Source: a virus. Taken from it: a DNA stretch of 61,539 bases. A program made the position numbers and the translations under genes. The notes beneath the pieces were generated by a model. That model saw only the letters and a program-made list of their open reading frames with translations, ran no database searches and was not told the origin of the DNA. The DNA is taken from IMG/VR virus record IMGVR_UViG_3300025141_000089, positions 1 to 61,539 of that record, one strand, 5' to 3'. Of this stretch, positions 1-8,070 are shown piece after piece (the stretch's first letter is position 1; every line of letters begins with the position of its first letter).

Positions 1-561
1 TGTAAATACTTGTTCGTATCTTTCAAATAGTTTTGGATTCATACCACCATCGTATTTAACTCCACGCATTACATCATATCCCTGCAATTCAAGATGCCCT
101 ATGAGAATTGGTGCAGATGCAGTTTTAATAAAATCAATTGATTGATTATAATTTTCTGTATTCATCCAAGGCAACAATGCAATATCTAAACCATCAAAGT
201 TTACCACAGTAGGTTCTTCATATAAAATTAAATCATCGCCGAATAATTCTCGTATTGAATTAATTACATTTGTATTTCGGTAATATACATCATGGTTGCC
301 AAGAATACAATGCAACTCAATGCCTTCATCTCTCAACCTATCCATAAACTTTGTTCTAATTTGATTTAATATGTTAAAGTTTACATATTTGCGCCTGTCC
401 ATTAAATCGCCAGCATGTATAACTGTTTTGATGTCGTTCTCTTTTAGATATGGAAAAAACACACCATCAAAGAACTTCATAAAATAATCTAAAAATAATT
501 GGCTATCGCCCCTTGCACCGAAGTGCGTGTCATTTATCAGTGCTATCTTCACTTTGTTCAT
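1..561 (-). CDS. gp47: gp47 recombination endonuclease subunit (partial, N-terminal 187 residues)
   Basis: This is the nuclease subunit of the phage Mre11/Rad50-like complex, which resects DNA ends for recombination-dependent replication; its partner is gp46. The visible 187 residues carry the metallophosphatase motifs in order: D11-x-H13 (INDTHFG), GDLMDRR at 51-57, GNHD at 88-91 and GHLE at 155-158. The start is the ATG at 561, which gives MNKVKIALINDTHFG directly ahead of motif I. It overlaps the end of gp55 by 32 bases. The reading frame stays open to base 1, so the C-terminus, including the later GHxH-type motif, lies outside the window. The identification rests on the motifs and on the location next to gp55 and uvsW. 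Confidence 0.9.
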   Translation of the reverse strand, partial: MNKVKIALINDTHFGARGDSQLFLDYFMKFFDGVFFPYLKENDIKTVIHAGDLMDRRKYVNFNILNQIRTKFMDRLRDEGIELHCILGNHDVYYRNTNVINSIRELFGDDLILYEEPTVVNFDGLDIALLPWMNTENYNQSIDFIKTASAPILIGHLELQGYDVMRGVKYDGGMNPKLFERYEQVFT

Positions 562-1138
562 CCTGTAACATACATTCTAATGTATTATTTTCTTTTTTAT
601 TTTTGGCAGACTTCTGTTTTGAAGTTCTTTTCTTACGTTTCTTTGGTGTAAACTTTTCTATATCTGTGTCATTTAAATTAAAATGATCAGTCATTGCTTT
701 CTTAGTTGATTTTTCAAAATAATTCTCTTTAAACCAACTGCTTAATGAACCATCATCCATTTGTTCCATCAATCTATATTTCACATATGATTGTTTCTTT
801 TCTTTCTCAATTCGTCTAAGAAATGCATAATATATAATCTGTGTAAAATATGAAAATGGATTCTTTGATTTATTTGGATCAAAATTGTGTGCATACATCA
901 AACAATTCTCTATACCATCTCCAATCATTTCTTCTCTATAATCATAATTAATAAAATTTGGCCTATGTGAAAGATGTTCTGCAATCAATAAAAAACATTC
1001 TCCAATATAATCAGTAACTGGCGGTCTCTTTTCATCTGAATTTTCTGCTTCAATAACATCCTTCTTCCATTCAACCATTGCACTATAAAACACTTTGTTA
1101 TCGATATATTGGTGTTTTGTACGTTTCTTCTTACTCAT
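530..1138 (-). CDS. gp55: gp55 late-promoter sigma factor
   Basis: This 202-residue protein resembles T4 gp55 (185 residues), the minimal sigma subunit that directs host RNA polymerase to the short late promoters. The best match is the region-2-like helix around residues 92-115, with the pattern KNPFSYFTQIIYYAFLRRI; DGIENCL and the FDP motif precede it. The C-terminal 40 residues are Lys/Arg-rich and low in complexity. The ATG at 1138 has no visible Shine-Dalgarno sequence; instead a TATAAT box with a matching -35 lies 7 bases upstream, so a leaderless message is possible. The stop overlaps gp47. This protein would recognise the late promoters listed elsewhere in this annotation. Confidence 0.9.
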   Translation of the reverse strand: MSKKKRTKHQYIDNKVFYSAMVEWKKDVIEAENSDEKRPPVTDYIGECFLLIAEHLSHRPNFINYDYREEMIGDGIENCLMYAHNFDPNKSKNPFSYFTQIIYYAFLRRIEKEKKQSYVKYRLMEQMDDGSLSSWFKENYFEKSTKKAMTDHFNLNDTDIEKFTPKKRKKRTSKQKSAKNKKENNTLECMLQDEQSEDSTDK

Positions 1139-1173
1139 TATTTATATTATACTCATATTTTTAAAAAAATCAA
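1139..1173 (-). promoter_or_regulatory. sigma70-type promoter of gp55, apparently leaderless
   Basis: On the minus strand, TTGATT (1168-1173) and TATAAT (1146-1151) are 16 bases apart. Only 7 bases separate the -10 box from the gp55 ATG, so transcription would begin at or one base before the start codon. A TATAAATA late-type octamer (1139-1146) overlaps the same spot but would start transcription inside the gene. The arrangement is almost identical to that upstream of uvsY. Confidence 0.5.
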
Positions 1174-1248
1174 AATAAATATTAGTTTTTTTCTTGACAA
1201 TTCTCGTTTTCCGCGTTACACTTATCAGTGCCCCGGGAAACAAGGGTA

Positions 1249-2097
1249 TTAAGGCCTATCATCCAAATAATCATCTGGATATGGGCTCCAATCTTTCCAG
1301 TGTAAACCATATTCATCAGAATCCCGACCATTGGGGTCTTCATCTTTAAATTTCTTATATCCAATTGGTGGAAATGCACCACCAAACAATTCTTTTGGAA
1401 AATTACCAAAAGGGAATTCATCTTCCGAAGATGTTTTCCCTTGAGAAAGAGAATCAATAATTGATTTAATTTGGTCTTCTTCTACCAAACCAGAGTCAAT
1501 TAAAGTTAAAAGTGCTTCTGGTGGCAAATAAAGGCTCATAGTGATATAATTTTCAAAATCATCATCCATTTCATTATTTCTTTCTGAATCTTTTCGTAAT
1601 TCATCCAATTCTTCATCACTTAGATTGTTAATCTCATTCATGACTCTATCCATCATTTCTTCATCTATAGGTGCTTTATGAAGCATATCCATCATTTTTT
1701 GAACTTCTTCTGCATCTTTAAAATTGTTTGGTCGGTTATTTTTGGGAATATATGGATTTCTTGAGTCTTTTTTAATGATTCTATTATTTTTCTGATTCTT
1801 CATGGAATCATCTTTTTTCTTTTCCAATTCATAGAGTTGAAGAACATCATTATCTGGTTTAAGAAAGGATGCAATAAAGTCTTTAGGAATGGTTGTTTTT
1901 TCATAAGATGAATATATCAACCAATTTTTAAGAATTGTAAATTCTTTGGTTCTACCATAACCATCAGTCATTAATGAAGAATGAAATTTCATTGGTCTTT
2001 CAATAATTAGATTGCCATTCTTTTCGCCAGCAATTCTAGTTATTAATTCTTCCCCACTTTTAAGTTTAAGAATTCTAAATGAATTTTTTTTCATCAT
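1249..2097 (-). CDS. conserved hypothetical protein, acidic, between uvsW and gp55
   Basis: This is a 282-residue protein of unknown function. The N-terminal 75 residues form a compact, probably beta-rich unit beginning with FRILKLKSGEELI (residues 6-18), a pattern reminiscent of small Sm-like or RNA-binding barrels; that resemblance is weak. The rest is charged: a Lys/Asn-rich linker, then a long acidic helical stretch (LSDEELDELRKDSE) and an Asp-rich C-terminus ending in DDYLDDRP. Two adjacent ATGs are possible; the first (2097) is preceded by GAGAGG at good spacing. It starts 7 bases after the uvsW stop, so it is co-transcribed with uvsW and uvsY. Confidence 0.6.
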   Translation of the reverse strand: MMKKNSFRILKLKSGEELITRIAGEKNGNLIIERPMKFHSSLMTDGYGRTKEFTILKNWLIYSSYEKTTIPKDFIASFLKPDNDVLQLYELEKKKDDSMKNQKNNRIIKKDSRNPYIPKNNRPNNFKDAEEVQKMMDMLHKAPIDEEMMDRVMNEINNLSDEELDELRKDSERNNEMDDDFENYITMSLYLPPEALLTLIDSGLVEEDQIKSIIDSLSQGKTSSEDEFPFGNFPKELFGGAFPPIGYKKFKDEDPNGRDSDEYGLHWKDWSPYPDDYLDDRP

Positions 2098-2103
2098 TAC
2101 CTC

Positions 2104-3597
2104 TCATAACTGAATTTTTACCGATTTCCATTGAAAGTTCTCACTACTATATATGCGTATTCTTTCTTCTAAATGTTTCATAGTGTGATTTTTATATTTC
2201 TTATAGCATAAATCATCACTAATATCATATAATTTTACTTTATCTTTTGTTTCAGATTTTCGTAATCCGCGGCCAATAGATTGTAATACACGAATAACTG
2301 ATTTAGAAGGTGATGCAAATATGATATTATGTATGTTCCTGATGTTGATTCCTGTACTACAAGTACCATACGATGCAATTAGGATTGCGTTCTTCTCTTT
2401 ATCAATAATTTGCCTAATTTCTTCTCGTTGTTCCGTATCTGTTCCGCCATAAATAAAGAACACTTTTCTGGGGTCTTCACATTCTTTTTTTATCATTTCA
2501 TATAATGGTTTTCCATGAGTTTCAACGTAATTAAATAATAATAAAGAGTTGCCGTGTAGAGTACAACAAAGAGTTGAAATGAATTTATTTCTTTTATCAT
2601 TTCCAACAATCCATTTAATTTCTTCTTGATAAGATATTCTTTTTACTTCCTGAATTTCCTTTGGGGTATATTGTAGGGTGATACATTCAATTGATAACTC
2701 GGATAAGAGTTCTTTTTCCATCAAGTCTTTTGTACTTGTAACATTATACACTCTACCAAATAAACCCTCAATGACGAGTTTATGCGTATGACTTCCATCC
2801 AATGTACCAGTTGTACCTATTCTATATGGACAGTGAGTAAGTTTTGTCATAATCGCTGTCAATGATTTGCTTTTGAAAAGGTGGCACTCATCACCAAATA
2901 CCACACCAAATTCTTCAAAATATTTCTGCGGCATTTTGTATATACTCTGCCAGGTTGATATAACAACTTGTTTTTCTGTCACTTTATCTTTACCTGCATA
3001 TATGACATGGCAATTTTCATTTACATCCCATTTGGAATTGGATGAGTAATCCTTGAAGTCGTTGTACATTTGTGACACAAGACCAGTTGTGGGTACAATG
3101 ATTAGGATTTTCTTTTCTTTGGGTATAACTTTTTCATAATGGCGAATTAATGAATATATGATGAGTGATTTGCCACTCCCTGTTGGAGATAGTAACAAAC
3201 ATCTGTCATGTTCGATTGCATGTTGAATTGCATTTACCTGATGGTCATATGGAGTAATAGATTTGCCACTAATTGCGGGTTTTATCTTGTCTTTGAGGTA
3301 TGATTTAATTTGTTCTTTTGTTATGTTTTTAGAAGAACTAGCCATTTTGTCTTCATATGTGTACTGTCTTTCGTTGGCAAAAGACCTAACATAGTCTTTT
3401 AGGCCTGCATATATCATATGTGTATGAACATTAAATAAACGTATTTGGCCGTCCCACATTTTGTTTCTATACGCAGGGGTATATTGATAATTTGGCACAG
3501 TAAAGGTGAAGAATTGGCTGAGTTCTTTGGCAATACTTCGTTCACAATGAACTTTAATGTTCACGGTATCTTCTTGGTATATTTCTAAATCACTCAT
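2104..3597 (-). CDS. uvsW: UvsW RNA-DNA and DNA helicase
   Basis: This 497-residue superfamily 2 helicase (T4 UvsW is 587 residues) unwinds R-loops and branched recombination intermediates and helps switch the phage from origin-dependent to recombination-dependent replication. Visible motifs are a Q-like TPYDHQ at 115-120, Walker A SPTGSGKS at 137-144, motif II DECH at 237-240, a TGT motif III at 263-265, and motif VI QSIGRGLRKS near residue 440. The N-terminal 100 residues match the UvsW-specific nucleic-acid-binding domain (MWDGQIRLFN). The ATG overlaps the uvsY stop by 4 bases, so the two are translationally coupled. Confidence 0.93.
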   Translation of the reverse strand: MSDLEIYQEDTVNIKVHCERSIAKELSQFFTFTVPNYQYTPAYRNKMWDGQIRLFNVHTHMIYAGLKDYVRSFANERQYTYEDKMASSSKNITKEQIKSYLKDKIKPAISGKSITPYDHQVNAIQHAIEHDRCLLLSPTGSGKSLIIYSLIRHYEKVIPKEKKILIIVPTTGLVSQMYNDFKDYSSNSKWDVNENCHVIYAGKDKVTEKQVVISTWQSIYKMPQKYFEEFGVVFGDECHLFKSKSLTAIMTKLTHCPYRIGTTGTLDGSHTHKLVIEGLFGRVYNVTSTKDLMEKELLSELSIECITLQYTPKEIQEVKRISYQEEIKWIVGNDKRNKFISTLCCTLHGNSLLLFNYVETHGKPLYEMIKKECEDPRKVFFIYGGTDTEQREEIRQIIDKEKNAILIASYGTCSTGINIRNIHNIIFASPSKSVIRVLQSIGRGLRKSETKDKVKLYDISDDLCYKKYKNHTMKHLEERIRIYSSENFQWKSVKIQL

Positions 3598-4028
3598 GAT
3601 CCACTAGTAAACTTTAACCAATCAATAGCAGAACGAATGTTCCATTGTCTGTTGTTGATTAATTTAATTACATTTTCTAAGTAGTTTACCTTCTCCTGTT
3701 GTAACAGTATTCTATTTGCCAATGTAATTATATCATCATCGGCATCTAAAAATTTGTCAATATCTGATTTTAATATGTTTAAGTCAAATGTGTCCCATCC
3801 AAAATCATCTAGTTGTTCTTGACTTAATTTGCCAGTATAATATAGCCATTTGTTTTTTCTAAGAACACTGAAATCTGATTTTAATTTCCCTAATATAAGC
3901 TTTTCATCTGTGAAAATTATTAGGTATTTGTTATGCAATTGGGGAGTTTTCATAGATTCAATGTCTAATGCAGTTTCATCCATGACCATATCTTTATTCA
4001 CTAGTTGCCTAATATCATCTATATTCAT
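3594..4028 (-). CDS. uvsY: UvsY recombination mediator
   Basis: This 144-residue protein (T4 UvsY is 137) loads the UvsX recombinase onto gp32-coated single-stranded DNA. Family features are the N-terminal helix, the YLIIFTDEKLILGKL beta hairpin, and the C-terminal NRQWNIRSAIDWLKFTSG pattern used in hexamer formation. It is the first gene of the uvsY-uvsW-unknown group. No Shine-Dalgarno precedes the ATG at 4028; a sigma70-like promoter lies 6 bases upstream. Confidence 0.85.
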   Translation of the reverse strand: MNIDDIRQLVNKDMVMDETALDIESMKTPQLHNKYLIIFTDEKLILGKLKSDFSVLRKNKWLYYTGKLSQEQLDDFGWDTFDLNILKSDIDKFLDADDDIITLANRILLQQEKVNYLENVIKLINNRQWNIRSAIDWLKFTSGS

Positions 4029-4034
4029 GTGTAT

Positions 4035-4062
4035 ACTATACCATAGATTTCAGAAAAATCAA
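4035..4062 (-). promoter_or_regulatory. sigma70-type promoter of uvsY, apparently leaderless
   Basis: On the minus strand, TTGATT (4057-4062), a 16-base spacer and TATAGT (4035-4040) end 6 bases before the uvsY ATG, so the expected +1 is the A of the start codon. The same -35 hexamer followed by TTT, and the same spacer length, occur at gp55. Confidence 0.5.
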
Positions 4063-4065
4063 GTA

Positions 4066-4677
4066 TTATGGTGAATTTGTTAGTCGGTTTATTGAATAAT
4101 AGGTATATGCAAAAGTTGCATTGGCTACAATTGGTTCATTATCAGAAGATGTACTATTAAATTGGATGCCACTTAATGCTATAGGAAACATATCGTGGAT
4201 ATCAACTTCCAATTTTGTTTTATAACTACTATTTGTAATGGATATTTTTGAATTAGAAAAGAAATCTCCAAATTGGCCAGGATGTTTGCGTGTTGACTGG
4301 GCACTGATATTACTTTTAAAATCTACCATCGTTCCAATTTCTTCCATCCATTCAAAAACTTCAATCCAGTTTTTCATATCCTCATCAACAAGGAAACTGA
4401 CATTTAATTCTTCCCATGTGTATCTGCCTCCAATCCATTTGGCAGATGTTCCAAAGACGGTAGGTTGTTCCACTGGAGATAAAGAAAGTGAAGGAAGATT
4501 AACTTGTTGACAATAGTATGTTACCAACGGAAGTCTGGTAATTTCAAATTTAAAATAATTAGTAGAGAGATAGTTATTAGTATCTGGTTGCCTGGGATCT
4601 GATACTCTTGTAACATCAGGCAATCCTGGCCCAGTATATCCTGCCTTTTCCCCAGTATATCCACCTTCATATGCCAT
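4066..4677 (-). CDS. gp19-fold tail-tube-like virion protein
   Basis: This 203-residue protein resembles the T4 gp19/gp54 tail tube family. It begins with a Gly/Tyr-rich arm (GGYTGEKAGYTGPG), followed by NYFKFEITRLP, FGTSAKWIGGRYTWEELNVSFLVDEDMKNWIEVFEWM and a C-terminal ATFAYTYYSI strand, the usual gp19-fold order. The same position directly after gp23 is filled by a structural gene in other marine T4-like phages. It has its own late promoter and a good AGGAG site, after the gp23 terminator. A role as a minor tube or tail-completion protein is inferred; it is not the major tube protein, which is at 10725-11312. Confidence 0.6.
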   Translation of the reverse strand: MAYEGGYTGEKAGYTGPGLPDVTRVSDPRQPDTNNYLSTNYFKFEITRLPLVTYYCQQVNLPSLSLSPVEQPTVFGTSAKWIGGRYTWEELNVSFLVDEDMKNWIEVFEWMEEIGTMVDFKSNISAQSTRKHPGQFGDFFSNSKISITNSSYKTKLEVDIHDMFPIALSGIQFNSTSSDNEPIVANATFAYTYYSINRLTNSP

Positions 4678-4693
4678 ACAAATCTCCTTACAT

Positions 4694-4701
4694 TATGTAT
4701 A
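4694..4701 (-). promoter_or_regulatory. late promoter TATACATA
   Basis: The octamer TATACATA on the minus strand lies 16 bases before the ATG of the gp19-fold gene at 4677, directly after the gp23 terminator. The sequence TAAGGAG supplies the ribosome binding site between promoter and start. Confidence 0.6.
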
Positions 4702-4702
4702 A

Positions 4703-4730
4703 GAAAAAAGGGTGTCCCGAAGGACACCCT
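4703..4730 (-). terminator. rho-independent terminator after gp23
   Basis: A 9-bp stem, AGGGTGTCC (4709-4717) pairing with GGACACCCT (4722-4730), is closed on the minus strand by a UUCG tetraloop and followed by TTTTTT. It lies 27 bases downstream of the gp23 stop and separates the capsid transcript from the next gene's late promoter. Confidence 0.85.
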
Positions 4731-4756
4731 GATTTCACAGTGTTATTCTACACTAA

Positions 4757-6115
4757 TTATGTGTTACCATGAAGGTTAGTAATGGTGAAGAGTCTGTAGT
4801 AGACATTCTTACCCGAACCAACACTTACAGTAGTACCATCATCGTGTGCGAATGGGTTTGCAACCATACCGTACCGAGTTTTGAACCCGATTTTTGGTTG
4901 GAAGGTGTTTTCACCAACTGCACGAACCATTTGTAATGGAACATATGGGCAGTAGAAAATACCTGCATCGTATGGATTGCTACCACGATATCCAACACAA
5001 GCGAAGTTAATATCACTTGAACGGGCATCGTTTGTGGTAGCACTGTATGGGTCGATGTATACTTTCATCTTACCATTGAGTGTACCAACAAATGTATTAC
5101 CAGTGTCATCAACATCTAATGATGTATTTAGTGCGGGTGAGAGTTGTAACCAACCACCCATTGCGAGTGCGGATGCAACATCGGATGAACAAAGAACAAA
5201 GTTACCTTTGCCTCTTCGTGTTTGCTTTGCGATAATGTTTGCTTCTCGTTCTAATTGGAACATCAAACCACGGAATCGTTCAGCACTCCAACGACCATCA
5301 CTATCTGTGTTAAGGTCATATGTACCTGCTGATGACAAATCTGTGTGTTGTGCGCCGTTTCTTGCTGAAACATAAATGCTTCGAACAACTTCTCGGTTGA
5401 TTTCTGAAAGGATTTCACTTGAGAGGATGTTAGCAAGTTCAGTTTCTGCGTCAAGACCGTGAACTGCTTTCAAGTCTTGTGCGAGTTCTGTGGTGTATTC
5501 TGCTTTCAATGCACGGGTTTTTGCTTCAACAGCAACTCGTTCAATACTGAACGCCATGTCACGGAATGCAGTACCATCTGAAGAACCCATACCTTCAGCA
5601 GTTGATGTGAGCAATGCACGGAAGCCAGTAAGTGACGGTGAACCCGTTGGGTCGATACCACCAGTTGAACTGAATGCAGCACCTGTTGATGTGTTACCAG
5701 CACCAGAGAACTTAGCAAATGCTTCTTGATACAATGCTTCTGCACCAGATTGTGTGTCATATCGTGAACGCATTGCGAAAATGAGTCCAGTCGGTGCAGA
5801 CATTGGTTGCACACCTACTAAATCATAAGCAATTAGATTTGGCATTGAACGGCGAACAAGGCTGATTAGAATTGGATCATAACCAGCGAGGCCGCCAGCA
5901 GTACCGATTTGTGCGTTACTGAAGTTGCCACCCATTGCGTTTGTTGGTGTTGATTCTGTGAGGTGTTGCTCACGAAGTGCAGCCTCTTGGTTTTCCAAAA
6001 GTGCCGCTGTTACTTTTTTCTTGTATGAATCTTCAATTTCTGGAAGATCCGGATGATTTAATACAGGATTCCATTTTTCCTGTAATTGATCATATGGTGT
6101 TGTGTTACTATCCAT
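4757..6115 (-). CDS. gp23: gp23 major capsid protein
   Basis: This 452-residue HK97-fold capsid protein (T4 gp23 is 521) forms the hexamers of the head shell. Diagnostic stretches include the N-terminal PVLNHPDLPEI, YDPILISLVRRSMPNLIAYDLVGVQPM, FRDMAFSIERVAVEAKTRALKAEYT and the C-terminal FKTRYGMVANPFA. As in T4, the N-terminal peptide before about residue 65 is probably removed by gp21 during maturation; the exact cleavage site was not determined. A late promoter lies 45 bases upstream and a strong terminator downstream, consistent with very high late expression. Confidence 0.97.
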   Translation of the reverse strand: MDSNTTPYDQLQEKWNPVLNHPDLPEIEDSYKKKVTAALLENQEAALREQHLTESTPTNAMGGNFSNAQIGTAGGLAGYDPILISLVRRSMPNLIAYDLVGVQPMSAPTGLIFAMRSRYDTQSGAEALYQEAFAKFSGAGNTSTGAAFSSTGGIDPTGSPSLTGFRALLTSTAEGMGSSDGTAFRDMAFSIERVAVEAKTRALKAEYTTELAQDLKAVHGLDAETELANILSSEILSEINREVVRSIYVSARNGAQHTDLSSAGTYDLNTDSDGRWSAERFRGLMFQLEREANIIAKQTRRGKGNFVLCSSDVASALAMGGWLQLSPALNTSLDVDDTGNTFVGTLNGKMKVYIDPYSATTNDARSSDINFACVGYRGSNPYDAGIFYCPYVPLQMVRAVGENTFQPKIGFKTRYGMVANPFAHDDGTTVSVGSGKNVYYRLFTITNLHGNT

Positions 6116-6160
6116 TTCTATATTTCTCCTAAAGGGTTATTTTAATTTCGATTTACTTAT

Positions 6161-6168
6161 TATGTATA
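6161..6168 (-). promoter_or_regulatory. late promoter TATACATA of gp23
   Basis: TATACATA on the minus strand, 45 bases before the gp23 ATG and just after the gp22 stop. A short inverted repeat (ACTTA / TAAGT) flanks it. An AGGAG site lies closer to the start codon. Confidence 0.65.
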
Positions 6169-6179
6169 AAATTTAAGTT

Positions 6180-7157
6180 TTATACCATTTTGTTTGAATC
6201 TGTGTGTCTACTAATTGCACTCATATATCCGTCCATCATGGGACTATTTGATTTTACATTTTCAGAAGATGAACCCTCTTCATTTAAGTATGACAGGGAA
6301 CTCGAAGATTCGGTATCACCGAAATAACCTTCCTTGAGTGTTTGAATTTTATCTCTATATTGTTCTTCGTCTTCAAATTCAATATTTTCAGATAATGATG
6401 CTAATCGTTCTATATCCGTATCAATTAGTCCATTTGCTTCTTCAAAAAAGATTTCCTGACAACGATGTGATACAACTTCTTGGTGAAGATATATATTGTT
6501 TTGAATTGCTTCATTCAATGATGCTTTTAATTGTTCATTTTCTTCAGCAATATCTTCAACGATATCGTATTTCTCGTCTGGAACATCAATAAAGTTAGTA
6601 TCAAAGAGTTCTTTGAGGCCACCGATGAAGTTTTCTGCGATATCTGAACGAATACCAGTTTCTACTGCGAGTTCGTTTTCTTCCATCCAGTTTTCTATAA
6701 CATAACCAAGATAGTCATCTAACTTTTCTGCTAGTTCTGTTGAAACTTCTTGGATATGTTCTGCGAGTTGTTCTTCATAATGTTCAAGAATGATTGATTC
6801 AATTTCACCAACTCGTTCGTTGATTGCTGCCTCAAAGATTGTTGCAGTTTTAACCATAAATTCTTCTGTGAGATTTTCACCATCAAAAAGTGCTTCAAGC
6901 GTTTGTTCCATTCTTTCTTGAGGAGTTCCAAGTGCGTGAGGAACTTCAACTTTACTAGAAGCGGCTGATGCTTTCGCAGCGATAGAAGACTTATTCTTCT
7001 TATCTTTACCTTCTGTTCCTTTATCGGTGCCCAACTTTGCGTGTTTTCCATCCGCAGACTGATACAGTTTTTCATCTTCTACAGACTTAGTATCTAAAGT
7101 TGGGGTTTCTTTGCCCGCTTCGTATAAGTCGTTGTAATTAGTTTCTTCGTTATTCAT
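6180..7157 (-). CDS. gp22: gp22 prohead core scaffold protein
   Basis: This 325-residue, strongly acidic, helix-rich protein is the main internal scaffold of the prohead; in T4 (269 residues) it is degraded by gp21 before DNA packaging. The family core is seen from about residue 90: FDGENLTEEFMVKTATIFEAAINERV, a long coiled-coil region, then FIGGLKELFDTNFIDVPDEKYD. The first 75 residues are Lys/Glu-rich and longer than in T4. The gene lies between gp21 and gp23, as in all T4-like phages. Confidence 0.9.
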   Translation of the reverse strand: MNNEETNYNDLYEAGKETPTLDTKSVEDEKLYQSADGKHAKLGTDKGTEGKDKKNKSSIAAKASAASSKVEVPHALGTPQERMEQTLEALFDGENLTEEFMVKTATIFEAAINERVGEIESIILEHYEEQLAEHIQEVSTELAEKLDDYLGYVIENWMEENELAVETGIRSDIAENFIGGLKELFDTNFIDVPDEKYDIVEDIAEENEQLKASLNEAIQNNIYLHQEVVSHRCQEIFFEEANGLIDTDIERLASLSENIEFEDEEQYRDKIQTLKEGYFGDTESSSSLSYLNEEGSSSENVKSNSPMMDGYMSAISRHTDSNKMV

Positions 7158-7189
7158 GGTAGATTTAATCTCCTAGTGTTTTTGTTCCA

Positions 7190-7384
7190 TCATTTATTTT
7201 TTCTATTTAATCCTTTAAATCCTTGGATTATTGCATTTTTAATGGCATTTGTTCCAGCATCTACTATTTTTCCTGGAGCATCCTCGATTTCTCTTTTTAG
7301 TTTATCTTTGAGGGCTTGTTTTGCCTTACCTGCAAGTTCTGATGCTTTCTTCTTAGCTTTATTTTCTAAAATATATTCTGTCAT
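7190..7384 (-). CDS. small basic protein between gp21 and gp22
   Basis: This 64-residue Lys/Ala-rich protein is predicted to be mostly amphipathic helix, with a Gly-containing C-terminal part (IIQGFKGLNRKNK). I do not recognise a family. It has its own late promoter 22 bases upstream and an AAAGG site, so it is probably a real late gene. The location suggests a prohead core or head-associated role, by context only. Confidence 0.55.
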   Translation of the reverse strand: MTEYILENKAKKKASELAGKAKQALKDKLKREIEDAPGKIVDAGTNAIKNAIIQGFKGLNRKNK

Positions 7385-7390
7385 TAATTG

Positions 7391-7427
7391 AACCTTTAAC
7401 TTCTATTATGTATAAAAAATTAAAGTT
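7391..7427 (-). promoter_or_regulatory. late promoter TATACATA inside an inverted repeat
   Basis: TATACATA (7407-7414, minus strand) lies between arms AACTTTAA (7420-7427) and TTAAAGGTT (7391-7399, one bulged G). The downstream arm contains the AAAGG ribosome binding site of the 64-residue gene. Read-through RNA could fold and hide this site; RNA started at the promoter would lack the upstream arm. Confidence 0.45.
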
Positions 7428-8070
7428 TTGACAAGAAATGAGCAAATGCTTTAATCGCATTTTCTTGCAATTCTCTTGCTGAACTCTTTTCTATTACCTC
7501 TTTATATTGTTCTATTACTTCTTCTCTAAAGATACCATTGTCCCAAATCCATTCTTTACCTTCCATAATACCGTCTACAAATGCGCCAGGTGCGGATGGG
7601 TCTGCAACAATATCTACTGCTGAAAGCATGAAGTCTTTTTGCACCTCATTAATTCCTTGTGAATTTGCTTTTAGTGAACCCATACCTCTAGATGAAACAC
7701 CGAGTCTTGCACCTTCACCGATTAGGTTTTGTGCAATTTTACCCATTGGGGTGTCCATTATTTTTGCTTTACCTTGAACATCATTTCCTGCCATATTCAA
7801 TTCTTTAATCATGTGTGATACACGGTCAAGATTTACTGTAGGACCTTGTGGGTGGTTGAGTTCTCCCATTGCACGGTTTTTTGCAACATATTCTTTACCA
7901 TAACGACCAACTTCATTCTCCATGATTCCAAGAGGATATACTCTACCATTCTTGTTCTTTTGCTCCGCTTGCATAAAGACACCTTTGATGTAATGGCTTT
8001 TCTTTCCTGTTTCTTCATTTGTTTCAACGAGAAACTGAACATTTTCTGTCATTTCCGTGATTAGTTTCAT
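7420..8070 (-). CDS. gp21: gp21 prohead maturation protease
   Basis: This 216-residue serine protease (T4 gp21 is 212) cleaves capsid, core and scaffold proteins during head maturation. Catalytic features are His73 in GELNHP, the Ser pair in GVSSRG at 124-129, and the VDIVADPSAPGAF stretch at 152-164, typical of the herpesvirus-like prohead protease fold. The ATG overlaps the stop of the preceding core gene (ATGA), so translation is probably coupled. Confidence 0.95.
   Translation of the reverse strand: MKLITEMTENVQFLVETNEETGKKSHYIKGVFMQAEQKNKNGRVYPLGIMENEVGRYGKEYVAKNRAMGELNHPQGPTVNLDRVSHMIKELNMAGNDVQGKAKIMDTPMGKIAQNLIGEGARLGVSSRGMGSLKANSQGINEVQKDFMLSAVDIVADPSAPGAFVDGIMEGKEWIWDNGIFREEVIEQYKEVIEKSSARELQENAIKAFAHFLSKL

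Noticed and set aside
1194-1222. Plus-strand TTGACA with a TACACT 17 bases downstream, antisense to gp55's upstream region
   Set aside because: The -10 box is poor, nothing on the plus strand follows, and transcription would oppose all local genes.
1182-1457. 91-codon minus-strand ORF downstream of the conserved unknown
   Set aside because: It overlaps the end of the well-supported gene at 1249-2097 in another frame and has no ribosome binding site.
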